DNA of 64,000 nt from Entoloma clypeatum (taxonomy: Eukaryota; Basidiomycota; Agaricomycetes; Agaricales; Entolomataceae), in assembly GCA_963565915.1 (NCBI GenBank), contig OY751496.1, forward strand, positions 1,488,001-1,552,000. Direction: 5' to 3'. Numbering within the stretch: the stretch's first letter is position 1; the number at the start of each line of letters is the position of its first letter. Shown piece by piece: positions 1 to 9,878 of this stretch. A program made the position numbers and the translations under genes. Under the pieces are notes generated by a model. The model was not told the DNA's origin. It was given only the letters and a program-made list of their open reading frames with translations, and did no database searches.

Positions 1-1790
1 GGAGAAGATGGTGGAAATTTGGACCAATCACAAAAACCTTGAATACTTCATGACTGCCCAGAAGCTCAATCAGTGACAGGCACGGTGGTCTCTATACCTA
101 GCATGCTTTGATTTCAAGATGCACCATCGTCCAGGCAAGTTGATGGGGAAGTCCGACACACTGTCATATTGGGCGGACCATGGAGATGGCTCACGGGACA
201 ACAAGAACATTGTTCTCCTCTGACTGGAGATGTTTGCAATACAGGCCACTCGAGGGGTAGCCATTCAAGGTGAGAAGCACAATGTCCTCCGACAGGTCCG
301 ACAGGGCATCTGAGATGGCCTTCTGGAGGACAGTGTAGCGGAGGTAATCAAGTCCCTTCTGACAGTTGAAGCTGCCTCCATCCGCGGAGCAGAATGGCGA
401 CAGTCAGAGGGTTTACTGTACTTTTGAGATCACATTTACATGCCCAATAGTCTGCAGCTTCGACAGTGAATTATCACACAACACCATGACAATCCAGTAG
501 TTGGACACCCAGGATGATGGAAAACTCTAGAGCTGGTATCGCGCACTTACTGGTGGCTCCATATGGCACATCTAATCAGTCAGTACTGCAAAACTTGCAA
601 CCCATGCCTCTGCACAAAGGTCCGATGCTCCATACCCTCTGGTGAACTCCAACCACTCCCAGTTCCGTTGGAATGATGGCAGGTAACCAGTGTTGATTTT
701 ATCACTGAACTACCAGAAGCCCATGGATATGACACTATCATGGTAGTGGTAGACTCAGTTGGAAAATGTGGACATTTCATTCTGACACACTCCGCTCTCT
801 CTGCCCTCAGATCCACAAAGTCCTACATTCAACATGTCTGGAAACTTCACAGACTCCCAGAGCCCATCGTCTCTGATCACGGACCACAGTTTGTCACCAA
901 GTTCATGTGGGAATTGTACAGGCTGCTAGGTATCAAGGTTGCTGCCTCGACGGCTTATCATCCGCAGTCAGATGGACAGATGGAACACGTGAACCAGGGA
1001 TTGGAACAATACCTCCGGCTGTTTGTCAATGAGTGGCAGGACGACTGGGATGAATGGCTTCCAATGGCGGAGTTCTCGTACAATAACCATATCCACACAT
1101 CCACATGCCAAACCCCCTTCTATGTTGACACTGGACGTCACCCATGCATGGGCTTTGAGCCCCGATGGAGACTGTTGGAGATCAAGGCCCTTGAGGATTT
1201 CAGCAAGCGGATGAAGTCCACATTGGAGGAAGCATGAGCAGCTTTGGAAAAGGCCAAAGATGACATGGCACAGTACTACAACCAGCGTTGGATGTCTACT
1301 CCAACCTTCAAACCGGGTGGCAAAGTCTTTCTGGATTCCTCCAACCTCAAAACCACCCGACTGACCAAAAAGCTGGCTCATAGATATGTGGTTGTCCGAC
1401 CTGTCGGAACGCTGCATACGAACTCAAACTCCCTTCTTCCATGTCTCATGTTCACCCTACGGCGTATTCCACATTGTAAAATTGTTGCTGGCTCTGGAAT
1501 ACCCCTTCCGATGAGATGTCCAAATCCCTCCGCCTCCGACAGCAGTCGGAGAAGAAATGGAATACAAAGTCGAAACAATTTTGGATAGTCGGCTTCAATG
1601 AGGCAAGCTGCAGTTCCTAGTCAAGTGGAAGGGGTACGGCTATGAGGAAAACTCATGGGAGATGGAGGAGGATGTCCACGCTCCATGCCTGATCCAGGAA
1701 TTTTACCGCCGACACCCGGGGGCTCTGCATCAAATCGCTGCAACTGCCTTCAAATCCTGTACATTCCACCTCATGCATCGAGATGCCACA
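1..1790 (+). pseudogene. Ty3/gypsy chromovirus pol, 3' part (RNase H end, integrase, chromodomain)
   Basis: Retrotransposon polyprotein remnant entering from the left window edge. About 1-190 encodes the end of RNase H (TNHKNLEYF motif, then HHRPGK). About 440-620 is the integrase zinc-binding region (TYWW, then CKTCNPC). 690-1240 is the integrase core, with the catalytic Asp in SVDFITELP, the second Asp in VSDHGPQF and the Glu in DGQMEHVNQ. A chromodomain follows at about 1590-1720 (FLVKWKGYGYEENSWE). In-frame TGA codons interrupt it, for example at 74-76, after TLEEA near 1237 and near 1600. They sit where related elements have Arg, so CGA to TGA change is the likely cause. It cannot be functional. 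The 5' part lies outside the window. Confidence 0.9.
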
Positions 1791-1794
1791 CCTT

Positions 1795-1804
1795 AGAGGG
1801 GGGG
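1795..1804 (+). promoter_or_regulatory. Polypurine tract of the first gypsy element
   Basis: AGAGGGGGGG lies three bases before the TGTAAGG start of the LTR. This is the expected place for the plus-strand primer of an LTR retrotransposon. Confidence 0.75.
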
Positions 1805-1935
1805 TAATGTAAGGACAACCATCTGATTTCCTTAGTCCAACATCTCTGACTCTTCTCCAATGCCTCTGACTGGTCTTCCAACCCTCTGACCGCTGTGGTA
1901 CATCTATTATTTATATTACTATACTTTATATTTCC

Positions 1936-2182
1936 TGTTAAAAGATGTGACCAGACTGGGGTTTGAACCCAGGACCTCCTGGATATATACCAAGTGCTCT
2001 AACCAACTGAGCCACCAGGTCTTGTGGGATTCAACTTGGATAGTACTCCATCTCACTCAACAATAGTACAACCACTGCAGTATCAACCTGACAAATGCTC
2101 AATCTGAGCTAACCAATTCAGGCAACTTGCAAATATGGCATGCACCCCAATATGAGTTCTGTGGCATATTACTAATCCAACA
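1936..2182 (-). mobile_element. tRNA-bearing LTR-like element (TRIM/solo LTR), copy 1
   Basis: A 247-bp insertion with ends TGTTAAAA...TCCAACA, flanked by the 5-bp duplication TTTCC (1931-1935 and 2183-2187). TG...CA ends plus a 5-bp duplication mark insertion by a retroviral-type integrase. It carries a 73-nt tRNA-shaped gene on the minus strand at 1949-2021. Two more copies lie at 36534-36781 and 52201-52447. This copy and the third differ at about four positions. The strand given is that of the tRNA. Confidence 0.85.
1949..2021 (-). tRNA. tRNA-like gene inside the LTR-like element, copy 1
   Basis: Folds as a cloverleaf: 7-bp acceptor with one mismatch and one G-T pair, 4-bp D stem, 5-bp anticodon stem, 7-nt anticodon loop, 5-nt variable region and 5-bp T stem. 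The would-be anticodon is UAU (Ile), but position 33 is A instead of the near-universal U. A TTTT terminator on the same strand lies just beyond the 3' end. It is probably a tRNA-derived pol III unit and not a working tRNA. It is identical over all 73 nt in the three copies. Confidence 0.5.
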
Positions 2183-2491
2183 TTTCCTTCCTCAACACCT
2201 CCGACCTCCAACGACCTCTGGCCGTACTCCGCATCGGAGTGCACGCCAGAGCGATGATTTACACCACCACATGCACACTTCTGATTTATATATTCCATTC
2301 CCATCCCTACTCCTGATCTTTGTTGTATTTCAACATTCCTCTCCTCATTTCCAATTCTTGTCGCCTATATAGCTGCCTAGCTTGCAAGGGAATCCTCAGA
2401 ACTTTCACTTTGGATTTCCCTTGCAAGTCGTCTGACGTCAGAGTTGCTTTGGAGCACTTTGGAGTTGTTGGATCGTAAGGTCACCCTCACA

Positions 2492-2538
2492 AGTTCAGGT
2501 TCATTTTCCAGTTCATAAGACTGAACCCTTGAACACTA
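2492..2538. repeat. hAT-type terminus remnant
   Basis: Ends in CTTGAACACTA. It matches, in reverse, the first about 55 bases of the MITE at 7988-8262 (AGTTCAGGTTCATTTT and following). The rest of that element is missing because the gypsy LTR abuts it. Confidence 0.6.
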
Positions 2539-3511
2539 TACCTGGTCATCACACATAACAAACTGCGCAACGGCATGCACGATGGCGGCTCAGGTGGATT
2601 CCCCTGATTTAGTGACCTTACCAAACACCCCATTGAGCTTTTGTTGAACCTGGACTGGTTTCCCTTTCTTCTTGGCCTCCATCTTGTTCCACACCTTGTG
2701 GTCAATAGCCCAGTGGTGCTCAGAAATGTCAGCATTCTTGCATTTCTGGCTGTACACATTGTAATGCTGATGAATATGGTAGCGACATGTGGAGTTATTG
2801 CTGGTGATGAAAGCGCTTCATCAACCATATTTCTCAACAAAAATTTCATTTGCCCTGCTCTCGAGGTAAGCCTTAACATGTGTCCGGCTTTTGTGACACT
2901 TACAAGCACTCATTGCACCATCTTCCCTTCAGGGTCTCACTGGTTTTTTTGTAGACAAAGGTTGCCATAGTTCTTTCGGCAAACATCAACATGATGTCTC
3001 TCACTGCCTCCTTCTTTTGTGTAACTTGTTTCGGAATGATGGTGCAGCGTGCATCCTCCAAGCCATCATTGTGCTGAGTCAAAGTGAGTCAAAAATCAAT
3101 TTGTTTTTGAATATAACTCACCACATCATTTACTTCAGCTTCATCTGATCCCTCTCCATCCTCATCATCTGGTATGGCATTGTCTGGCTCTCCATCATCT
3201 GGCTCTTCTTCAGCACTGTCCTGGGGGCTGTCTTTCTCAATCTCAATAACAGTGTGGGCACTTTCCTTAGCCTTTTCCTTTGAGCCTTTGTTACTTGCAG
3301 CTGACTTTGCTGGGGCCCTTGTTGGAGGCTTTGACTTCTGCTTTGAGCCAGATTCTTCAGAACTGCTCTCAATCTCATCATGGCCATGTTTTTCACCAAT
3401 TTGAGCTGAACATTGAGATACAGGTGGATGAACCTTGGGCTTTGGCTTCAATGATAATGCTTTTGCATTGGCTTTCTTGCCAGCCATTATGGTTGGAAAG
3501 TGGTTGACCAC
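2539..3511 (-). pseudogene. hAT-like transposase N-terminal fragment
   Basis: The minus strand encodes a Ser/Lys/acidic-rich N-terminus from 3511 (GKKANAKALSLKPKPK, later EEEPDDGEPDN), apparently spliced at a GTGAGT donor near 3121. It continues through a Lys/Arg region (VTQKKEAVRDIMLMFAERT) to a segment ending AIVHAVAQFVMCDDQ at 2545. This order (acidic linker, Cys/His-containing segment, then HAVAQFV-CDDQ) resembles the N-terminal part of hAT transposases in mushroom fungi; that is family recollection, not a search. Stops interrupt the middle part, and the C-terminal catalytic half is missing where a hAT terminus meets it. Confidence 0.4.
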
Positions 3512-3844
3512 ATTCTGTGTTTTGGTTTATATAGCTCTTTTATTATTGTGGTTTATATGTACATACACATTGTCCTGTGGTGGGCATCATGCTCATTGTG
3601 TGCCTAACCAGTCCCTGTACATATTAATACTGATACTAATCCTGCTCTGATGCCCACAGTTAGTGTGGCATTCAACAATTTTTTGTAGCACCATAGCTGT
3701 TATGGTGTGCATCTGTTTGATGGGCTACATTAACCAGTTATAACCGGTCAAATATCAGTTAACGAAATTTTCATTTTGGTGTGACTGCAACTGGTCTGTG
3801 TGTTATATCTGTCTCTGAGTCTCCGATTCACTCCGATCATCCTC
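3512..3844. other. Intergenic, no gene seen
   Basis: Moderately AT-rich sequence. 3730-3765 contains TTAACCAGTTATAACCGGT-type motifs similar to hAT-element ends elsewhere in the window (46.9 and 49.2 kb). This may be an element edge. I see no coding signal. Confidence 0.4.
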
Positions 3845-4508
3845 TGATATTCCGGACATCTGTTACCTCCGCATCTCCGCACGTTGCCATCTTGCATTTC
3901 ATATTCATAACTCCATGCCTTTATGCATTTCATATTCATATTCCCATTTACTTATGCATCGCCTTTTCCGCATGGTCCGTTGACCGACATCTCCGATGTT
4001 TGATACAGTTGCTGGCAACTTACGCCACAACTCCGGACCTACTCCAACCATCTCCGTAAAGTAATCGCATTTAGATATTTAAGCTCGTACCATACCTGTA
4101 GTTCCTCAGTTCAAATATCAACCAAGTTCACTCCTCTACTCTCCGTTCATGCCAGAGATCCTCGCCATGGTACAATACGCCGACGACATCCTCATCTTCT
4201 GCTCTTCCTCCATTGTTACCCTTTGACGAGCTCAGTACTGTGTCTGAGTCACAACTCTGACGTTGTCCGACCACTTCCACGTTAGTGTGTCTCTCACCGA
4301 GATCTCTCCTCCGACCTCCGCACCTCTGACCTCTCCTCTGACCTCCTGAAATTGGGACACCTTATCCAACAAACGGCGGCGCAACACATACACTGAAGCC
4401 ACATCCCTCCCCTTCGTTGTTCCTCCGCAATTCTGGAGTTCCGCTCCAGTCTCAGTCCTATGTCCGACCCCCAACAGACTCCGGCGAAGCTCCAACGTTT
4501 CACCTACT
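3845..4508 (+). repeat. Family B-related LTR-like repeat, copy R1
   Basis: About 660 bp shared with 44245-44892. It has a TATA-like ATATTTAAG near 4075 and AGTTCAAATAT at 4108-4118, the same predicted transcript-start 11-mer as in the family B LTRs at 41751 and 61912. It therefore looks like an LTR of a related family, although no matching primer site follows it. One frame reads LAMVQYADDILIF at about 4162-4200, which resembles an RT motif but has no RT context. Confidence 0.55.
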
Positions 4509-5138
4509 TAACACTGTGCTAGCATTCAGATTAACTGTAACTGGTGGTCCAGTTAAGAACCAGTTAGATTAAGTCCGGTTAGAGTTAATTTTACAGTTAC
4601 ATAACTGGACCTCAAAAGACTATTTATGGTCAGGTCCATGGATGCAGTTGTCAGACTCACATGTTACCTTGACAGTCAAGTCTCAGGTAAACATAATGAG
4701 ACATGCTATTTTTTGCCATTTACCCTAAAAAATAAAAGTGACAGATATAAGGACTCGTAATTGCTGTTCAATGGCCGCTACCCCAAGTTTTGGCCACAAG
4801 AGCATGGATTTTATTTTGGCATTGCCAAAAACAGAGTCTACCAATCAATTTTTGGTTTAATATTTCAGCCATTCTAGCTTACCAAGTTTGAATTCACTTT
4901 TTATTGAGGTTAAAAATGTAATTTAAAACTCGGTTTTCTGTCTTTTCTTCCGGTCATTCCAAAAATTTCAAAAATGAATTTTCTTTTCGATGTCATTTAG
5001 TTTGCAGGTAAAATTATATATTTAAGTTACATTTTCAACTCCAACTAAAACTCGAACTTTCCGGTGTGACCACAGCACAAATAAAGCCTGATGTGAAAAC
5101 GTCACACCTGTCTCACGTTTGTCGGACCATCTCAGCCT
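4509..5138. other. Upstream region of the EAF3 gene with element debris
   Basis: 4530-4615 carries repeated AACTGG/CCAGTTA motifs like those at hAT-type element ends. 4620-5138 is AT-rich and includes the presumed promoter and 5' UTR of the EAF3-like gene. I see no clear TATA box. Confidence 0.4.
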
Positions 5139-6422
5139 ATGTCAACATCTGCCGCTCCTCCAGCTTCTGTAGCCCCACCGTTCTTCGAGTTTTCGCAAAA
5201 TGAACGTGTTTTGTGCTACCATGGGCCACTAATATACGAGGCCAAAGTACTCAAAATTCAGAATATCGACGAGACGACGGCAGTTGCTGGGATCACCGGC
5301 CCTCATTATTTTGTACATTACAAAGGGTGGAAACAGACGTGAGTAGCTAGAGTCAAGCCCTTTCAGGTGCAACTTGATCTTCATAGGTGGGATGAATGGG
5401 TGCCTTCGATACGGCTACTCAAATATAATGAGGCCAATTTGGAGGCACAGAAAATGATGCAACGGGCAAGTGCGCCTTCTGCAAGTGCTGCCGCGAGTTC
5501 GGCGAGGGCGCAGAAGATGAAGGATGGCGCCACAGGGAGCTCGAGGGTTGGGAGGAAGGACGGGACCAGGGGGACTAAGCGGGGGAGAGACGAGGTGCGT
5601 TGTAGATCAATCGTTACTGGTGGAGGGCCTTCATGCTGTTATCTTATAGGATGAAGGCCTAAAAAAGCCCGACCTCAAGCTCGAACTCCCACCAATGTTG
5701 AAAGTTCTTTTAGTCGATGATTGGGAAGCCGTTACAAAGAACAATCAGGTCCGTACAAGGAGTAATTTGGTCCATGGCTTTCAACGCATGTTTTTGTTTG
5801 TCGCAAGCTTGTATCTCTACCAAGGAGCCCTACAGTCGTGGAACTACTGGACCAATTTCAGACCTACGTCAAAGAGAACAAGCCGGCGCGGTATGAGCGT
5901 CGTCCTGGTAGACCGTTTCACTCTGAAGATTTCATCACAGGCTTCGCGAGCCAGAGCTCCTAATTCCACATGTCGTATCGGGGCTTATAGTCTATTTTGA
6001 CCGTTCGCTAGGCGCGAACCTGCTTTACCGGTTTGAGCGCCCGCAGTATGCGGATGTGAGGAAGAGATACAAGACGGGTCAACAAGTAATCATTGGGCAA
6101 GAAAAGGAAGTGAGCGCGGTCTATGGGGCCGAACATCTGTTAAGAATGATCGGTGAGTGGTTGTAACTGTTTTCGATTCGGCATCCAGACGCCGTTTCAG
6201 TAAGTCTGCCAGGAATGGTCGCAAGCTCAAGCCTGGATCCGGAATCGGTGGCGCTAGTGAGGGACTACGTGAATGAATTGCTTGAGTGGGTAGTCGTTTG
6301 TCAACTTCATGGAGTCCGCTGACTGCCTAGTCTGCAGGTGGATGGTAAGAGAAAAAAATCGAATATTCCAGACCCAATATGAGCAAGCTAGTATACAATA
6401 TCAAAACATTTCACGTACATAA
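5139..6422 (+). CDS. EAF3: EAF3/MRG15 chromatin subunit homologue, intact, six introns
   Basis: Spliced gene with exons 5139-5338, 5387-5594, 5650-5748, 5808-5890, 5941-6152, 6201-6285 and 6338-6422. They sum to 972 nt, giving 323 residues and TAA. All six introns are GT...AG and 48-59 bp. The N-terminus is a chromo-barrel ([31 protein letters not shown]), followed by a Ser/Ala/Lys linker (about residues 110-140). The C-terminal half is an MRG domain ([57 protein letters not shown]), ending [12 protein letters not shown]3/MRG15 belongs to the NuA4 acetyltransferase and Rpd3S deacetylase complexes and reads H3K36 methylation in the nucleus. The length fits the family. It is the only clearly intact host gene here, with repeats on both sides. 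Confidence 0.95.
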
Positions 6423-6594
6423 TAGGCTCCCTCTCACAAGAATATTTTCACTTCAATATATGTTATCTAATTGTTTGAGATACATAGCAAGTGACACATG
6501 ATGCTCTAATACTTAATTGATATAGTGCATAAGCTTTTACTGCTCCTGTGTAAGACATGTAGGCAGATGTGCGATGTTTTTTTAAGAGTGTTTA

Positions 6595-7501
6595 CACAGC
6601 GGGACCGGACCAATGTACACCTCGAAAACATTGTAAACAAATAACAATCTAATATAGAATTTATTTGCTGACCACATTGTGGGAACACAAGTAAAATCCA
6701 TTTTTAATAATTATTTAATGTGCTCTGCATGTTTCCACTGAGCAAATGCAAAAGAAAATGCAAAATGTGATTGTGATGTGGCCCTGATATTTCCTTCTCT
6801 CAAATTGGAGATCCCATTCAAAAATCCAACCACTTGTTTATTCTTCATGAGAACTGAGTTTGATCCCAGCTTATATAGCAGGAACATGCTGAACAAATTA
6901 TTTATTTGATCCCTATGTTCTACCCTCATGCACGAAATTCCCATTGACAAAGAACATTTTAAAAGAAATCACACTGAGTCCATGATGTGATTGACAACCA
7001 CATTGCTGCTATGTTTAAAATGTACCCATCACATCCTTTGTAGTCTTTAAAATGTTTCCTCAAACAAAGAAGAAGATTAAAAATATACAAATGGTGTGAT
7101 TGTCAATCTCATGATGACCTCACTGTGATTTCTTTTAAAATGTTCTTTGTCAATGGGAATTCCGTGCACGAGGGTAGAACATAGGAATCAAATAAACAAT
7201 TTGTTCAGCATGTTCCTGCTATATAAGCTGGGATCAAACTCAGTTCTCATGAAGAATAAACAAGTGGTTGGATTTTTGAATGGGATCTCCATTTGAGAGA
7301 AGGAAATATCAGGGCCACATCACAATCACATTTTGCATTTTCTTTTGCATTTGCTCAGTGGAAACATGCAGAGCACATTAAATAATTATTAAAAATGGAT
7401 TTTACTTGTGTTCCCACAATGTGGTCAGCAAATAAATTCTATATTAGATTGTTATTTGTTTACAATGTTTTCAAGGGATACATTGGTCCGGTCCCGCTGT
7501 G
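6595..7501. mobile_element. Foldback element with about 380-bp inverted arms and TTA target duplication
   Basis: The left arm (6595 to about 6977) and right arm (about 7121 to 7501) are near-identical inverted copies starting CACAGCGGGACCGGACC, with a loop of about 145 bp. Flanks are TTA (6592-6594 and 7502-7504), the duplication expected of PIF/Harbinger-type elements. The uninterrupted target is visible at 23562-23585, where GTGTTTACA runs into TTATTTGACACATTTG. No transposase is encoded, so it is non-autonomous. Confidence 0.85.
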
Positions 7502-7636
7502 TTATATTTAGTTGACACATTTGATGCATGCCTGATGCATGTCCAAACAAGGGCAGGCAGGCTATTTGCTCTTATTTGCTTTGGCTGCTTTTTGGGTGAA
7601 ACAAACCCTTTGCCCAGTTCACCATCTGACTTTCAT

Positions 7637-7945
7637 GCCCACTCTTGCCCAATGGCCCTTCTGGTGCCCAATGGCCTCAACTCGCACCCAACGGCCCCCT
7701 CTAGCACCCAACAGTGTCTTTTCTTGCCTAACGGCGTCCTTTCATGCCCAATGGTGTCCCTTCATGCTGAACGGCCTCCACTCATGCCCAACGGTGTCCC
7801 TTTGCATCCAATGGCCTCCACCCATGCCCAACAGCCCTCTCTCATGCCCAACGGCGTCAACTCGCGTCCAATGGCCCCTCCTGTGCCCAACAGCCTCCAC
7901 TTGCACCCCAATGGCCTCCCTTCATGCCCAACAGTGTCCTGTGGC
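7637..7945 (+). repeat. 20-bp minisatellite array of element H1
   Basis: About 15 units of the consensus CCCAACGGCCYYHHYTCRTG. The core appears as AACGG, AATGG or AACAG, the pattern expected from CpG decay. The array is open in all three frames because it has few stop codons, giving spurious Pro/Asn/Ser-rich reading frames. Confidence 0.85.
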
Positions 7946-7987
7946 CAACGACCAACATCCACATAATACACATAGACACCCTGTACT

Positions 7988-8262
7988 TAGTGTTCAAGAG
8001 TTTAGTCTTATGAATTGAAAAATGAACCTGAACTGGACTAGACTGGAAGAGACCTGAACTGCCAGTTCAGGTCTCACTGATTTTGAGCTCAACCAGTCTC
8101 CAGTCTCTCCAAATTTGGAAAAAAAAATTGGACTGGTTCACCCCCAGTTCTAGTTTTGGGTCTGAAAAATATAAACTGATTCCAGTTTTTGACATATATT
8201 CATTCAAAAACTGTACTGTCTGGTCTGGTTCCAGTCCTATTGGACTGAACCTTGAAACACTA
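7988..8262 (+). mobile_element. hAT-type MITE (275 bp)
   Basis: Starts TAGTGTTCAAGAG and ends CTTGAAACACTA, an imperfect inverted pair with hAT-like TAGTG...CACTA tips. Internal ACTGGACTAG and CCAGTTCAGG motifs match other members. The 8-bp flanks (CCTGTACT and GGATCAGC) do not match, so it may be chimeric or have a decayed target. Confidence 0.6.
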
Positions 8263-9414
8263 GGATCAGCCACCCACGCTGATGTAACCACAACCGCTCT
8301 ATACTTTGGAGTCACCAAAGTCCTTCACAACAAGCCTGACATGCACATGATCCATGTCTTCACCATCCACTACTCTGCCATCTGCAAAGTGTTGCAGGTC
8401 AATTCAAAGCATGGCCATACTCATCTCAGAGTCCCTGCGTCCTTTCTTCAAGAATGGCGGTCAACTCCACATCCACCACAATCTCAATGCTGAAGACAAT
8501 GTCTTCACCCACTCCGCTGGGATTGCACTTGAGTAAGACCCTCTATGCATCAAATCCATGGCATACACATGCACATTGGCCACAACTGTCTCTCTGCACT
8601 GCGGGCATTGGCTGCCATAAGCTTGTGTAATATGAAGTTTTAATGAGGATAAATTATCAATGTACTTGATCCATAAGTGACAGATAAAATGTAGCTTTTA
8701 TTTTCAATATAATCTCTCTATCTTTCAGACTATTGATGCCACTTATAAGGCAAGAATGTTTAAAGTAACATCTAAAGATGATCTTGGCTATTATAGACAT
8801 CATATTTGTACTACTGCCCTGTTTGAATCCCGCAAGTTGAGGAGAATATATCACAGCTGATATTATAAAAATAGTAGCCACTTTGATCTAAAGAGAAGAT
8901 CCTGTTTTCATCTGTGAATAAAAAACATGTAAATTTAGAACAATCAGTGTAATATAATCAGCATCGAACATCAAGAGATATGGTGAAGTTAATCAATCTT
9001 TATGCCACAATATCTTCTTCCTTAACGCGACTGATCAATTTTTAATATCCTCCAAAATCTTATGGAGAGGATATTGTGATTGTATTTATGTGCAAACCAA
9101 TCTGGTTTGCTGAGTGCGGGTGCAATCACAGTTGACGAGAGAACATGTTTTGCAGCAATACAAGTTAATTACACGAGAACATATTCACACAAGCTAATAT
9201 AAGAAGGGTATGGTGATTATTATGTATATCGATGCTGAGCCAAGGCAGCCAGACGGGGCTTCTAAATCTCCTGTCATGGTTCGTCAGGAACTTGCAAAGC
9301 CATGCCCATGGAGAATAGAAACATACCTCATGTACCCGCGCAAAACATCGCCTTCTGAATTTTCTGTCGGGATGCATCTCCAGCCCATTGTGCATCAATG
9401 TTGTCCCTCTCACC
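8263..9414 (+). other. Unrecognised segment with a decayed reading frame
   Basis: 8280-8520 reads in shifting frames VTTTALYFGVTKVLHNKPD, then HLRVP and FFKNGGQLHIHHNLNAED, which looks like a broken gene that I do not recognise. 8640-9200 is AT-rich with no coding signal. A 9210-9410 frame (IDAEPRQPDGASKSP) runs into the LTR at 9415 and has no known match. Confidence 0.3.
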
Positions 9415-9815
9415 TGTTACGGACTCTACGGTATGAGGACCACATCATATCTTTTACTTATCGGCCCGACTCGGCGCCCTCTTACGAACTCACTATGTCT
9501 AATGTCTACTTTCGCAACCTTCGATTCCCAGTCTGACTCATTACATTACTTCGTCATCCCCTTTAGTATACTTCGCTCCCGCGCTGACTCGCTTCCCGCA
9601 GTCAGCTTACTCATTGTACATAGCCTTCCGCAGTCGCCTTACTCATGCGCACTGCCTTCCGCAGCACTGACTCATCCGCTACCGCCTATAGTCAGTACCT
9701 ATATAAACCTCTTGTACTGTAGTAGATTCCTTAGATTTAGCAATCACATTGCTCTTCGCCTTTCCACTTCCTGCATACTCTGCCCGAACCTTGGAACGGT
9801 TTGTTAAGCATAACA
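9415..9815 (+). repeat. 5' LTR of A1
   Basis: TGTTACGG...GCATAACA, 401 bp. TATAAA lies at 9702-9707. The predicted transcript start about 30 bp downstream coincides with AGATTTAGCAA at 9733-9743. Confidence 0.95.
9702..9743 (+). promoter_or_regulatory. LTR core promoter and self-primer sequence
   Basis: TATAAA at 9702-9707, followed at 9733-9743 by AGATTTAGCAA, which is exactly complementary to the primer site at 9818-9828. In Tf1/sushi-type elements the first 11 nt of the mRNA serve as the primer. Confidence 0.7.
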
Positions 9816-9817
9816 AG

Positions 9818-9828
9818 TTGCTAAATCT
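9818..9828 (+). promoter_or_regulatory. Self-complementary primer binding site of A1
   Basis: TTGCTAAATCT starts two bases after the LTR end and is the reverse complement of 9733-9743. I see no conventional TGG-type tRNA primer site here. Confidence 0.7.
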
Positions 9829-9878
9829 CATTAGGTTCGCCCAGAGCGAAGAGAGCAACTACCAGACGAGTCAAGACG

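Larger units (their letters stand above)
1808..2491 (+). repeat. 3' LTR of the first gypsy element, interrupted
   Basis: Begins TGTAAGGACA and ends ACCCTCACA, giving a TGT...ACA pair of ends, directly after the chromodomain gene and polypurine tract. A 247-bp insertion at 1936-2182 splits it. Without the insertion and its duplicated TTTCC, the LTR is about 432 bp. A TATA-like CTATATAG lies near 2366. The sequence right after 2491 is a hAT terminus, so the gypsy element probably landed inside a hAT element. Confidence 0.8.
6423..7987 (+). mobile_element. Truncated minisatellite hAT-type element (H1) carrying a nested foldback insertion
   Basis: Shares with the full element H2 (21937-24263) the block with TAAGACATGTAGGCAGATG near 6551 and the GACACATTTGATG block near 7514, then a 20-bp minisatellite array. 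The left end is missing: the element starts right behind the EAF3 stop codon. The 907-bp foldback element at 6595-7501 is inserted in it. A second MITE abuts the right side at 7988. Confidence 0.6.

Noticed and set aside
968..1417. Long minus-strand frame opposite integrase (similar shadows opposite gag at 10531-11341 and 53097-53697)
   Set aside because: Antisense of conserved retrotransposon coding sequence. The plus-strand motifs explain the open frame.
2487..2909. 140-codon minus-strand frame as an intact gene
   Set aside because: It crosses the hAT terminus and LTR edge. Another frame carries the hAT-like AVAQFVMCDDQ phrase, so the long frame is accidental.
7499..8018. Overlapping Pro/Asn-rich reading frames over the minisatellite (also at 22067-22777, 23560-24271, 47162-48153, 58969-59585)
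   Set aside because: A 20-bp unit with few stop codons is open in all three frames and both strands. The frames are by-products of the array, with no start context or conserved protein.
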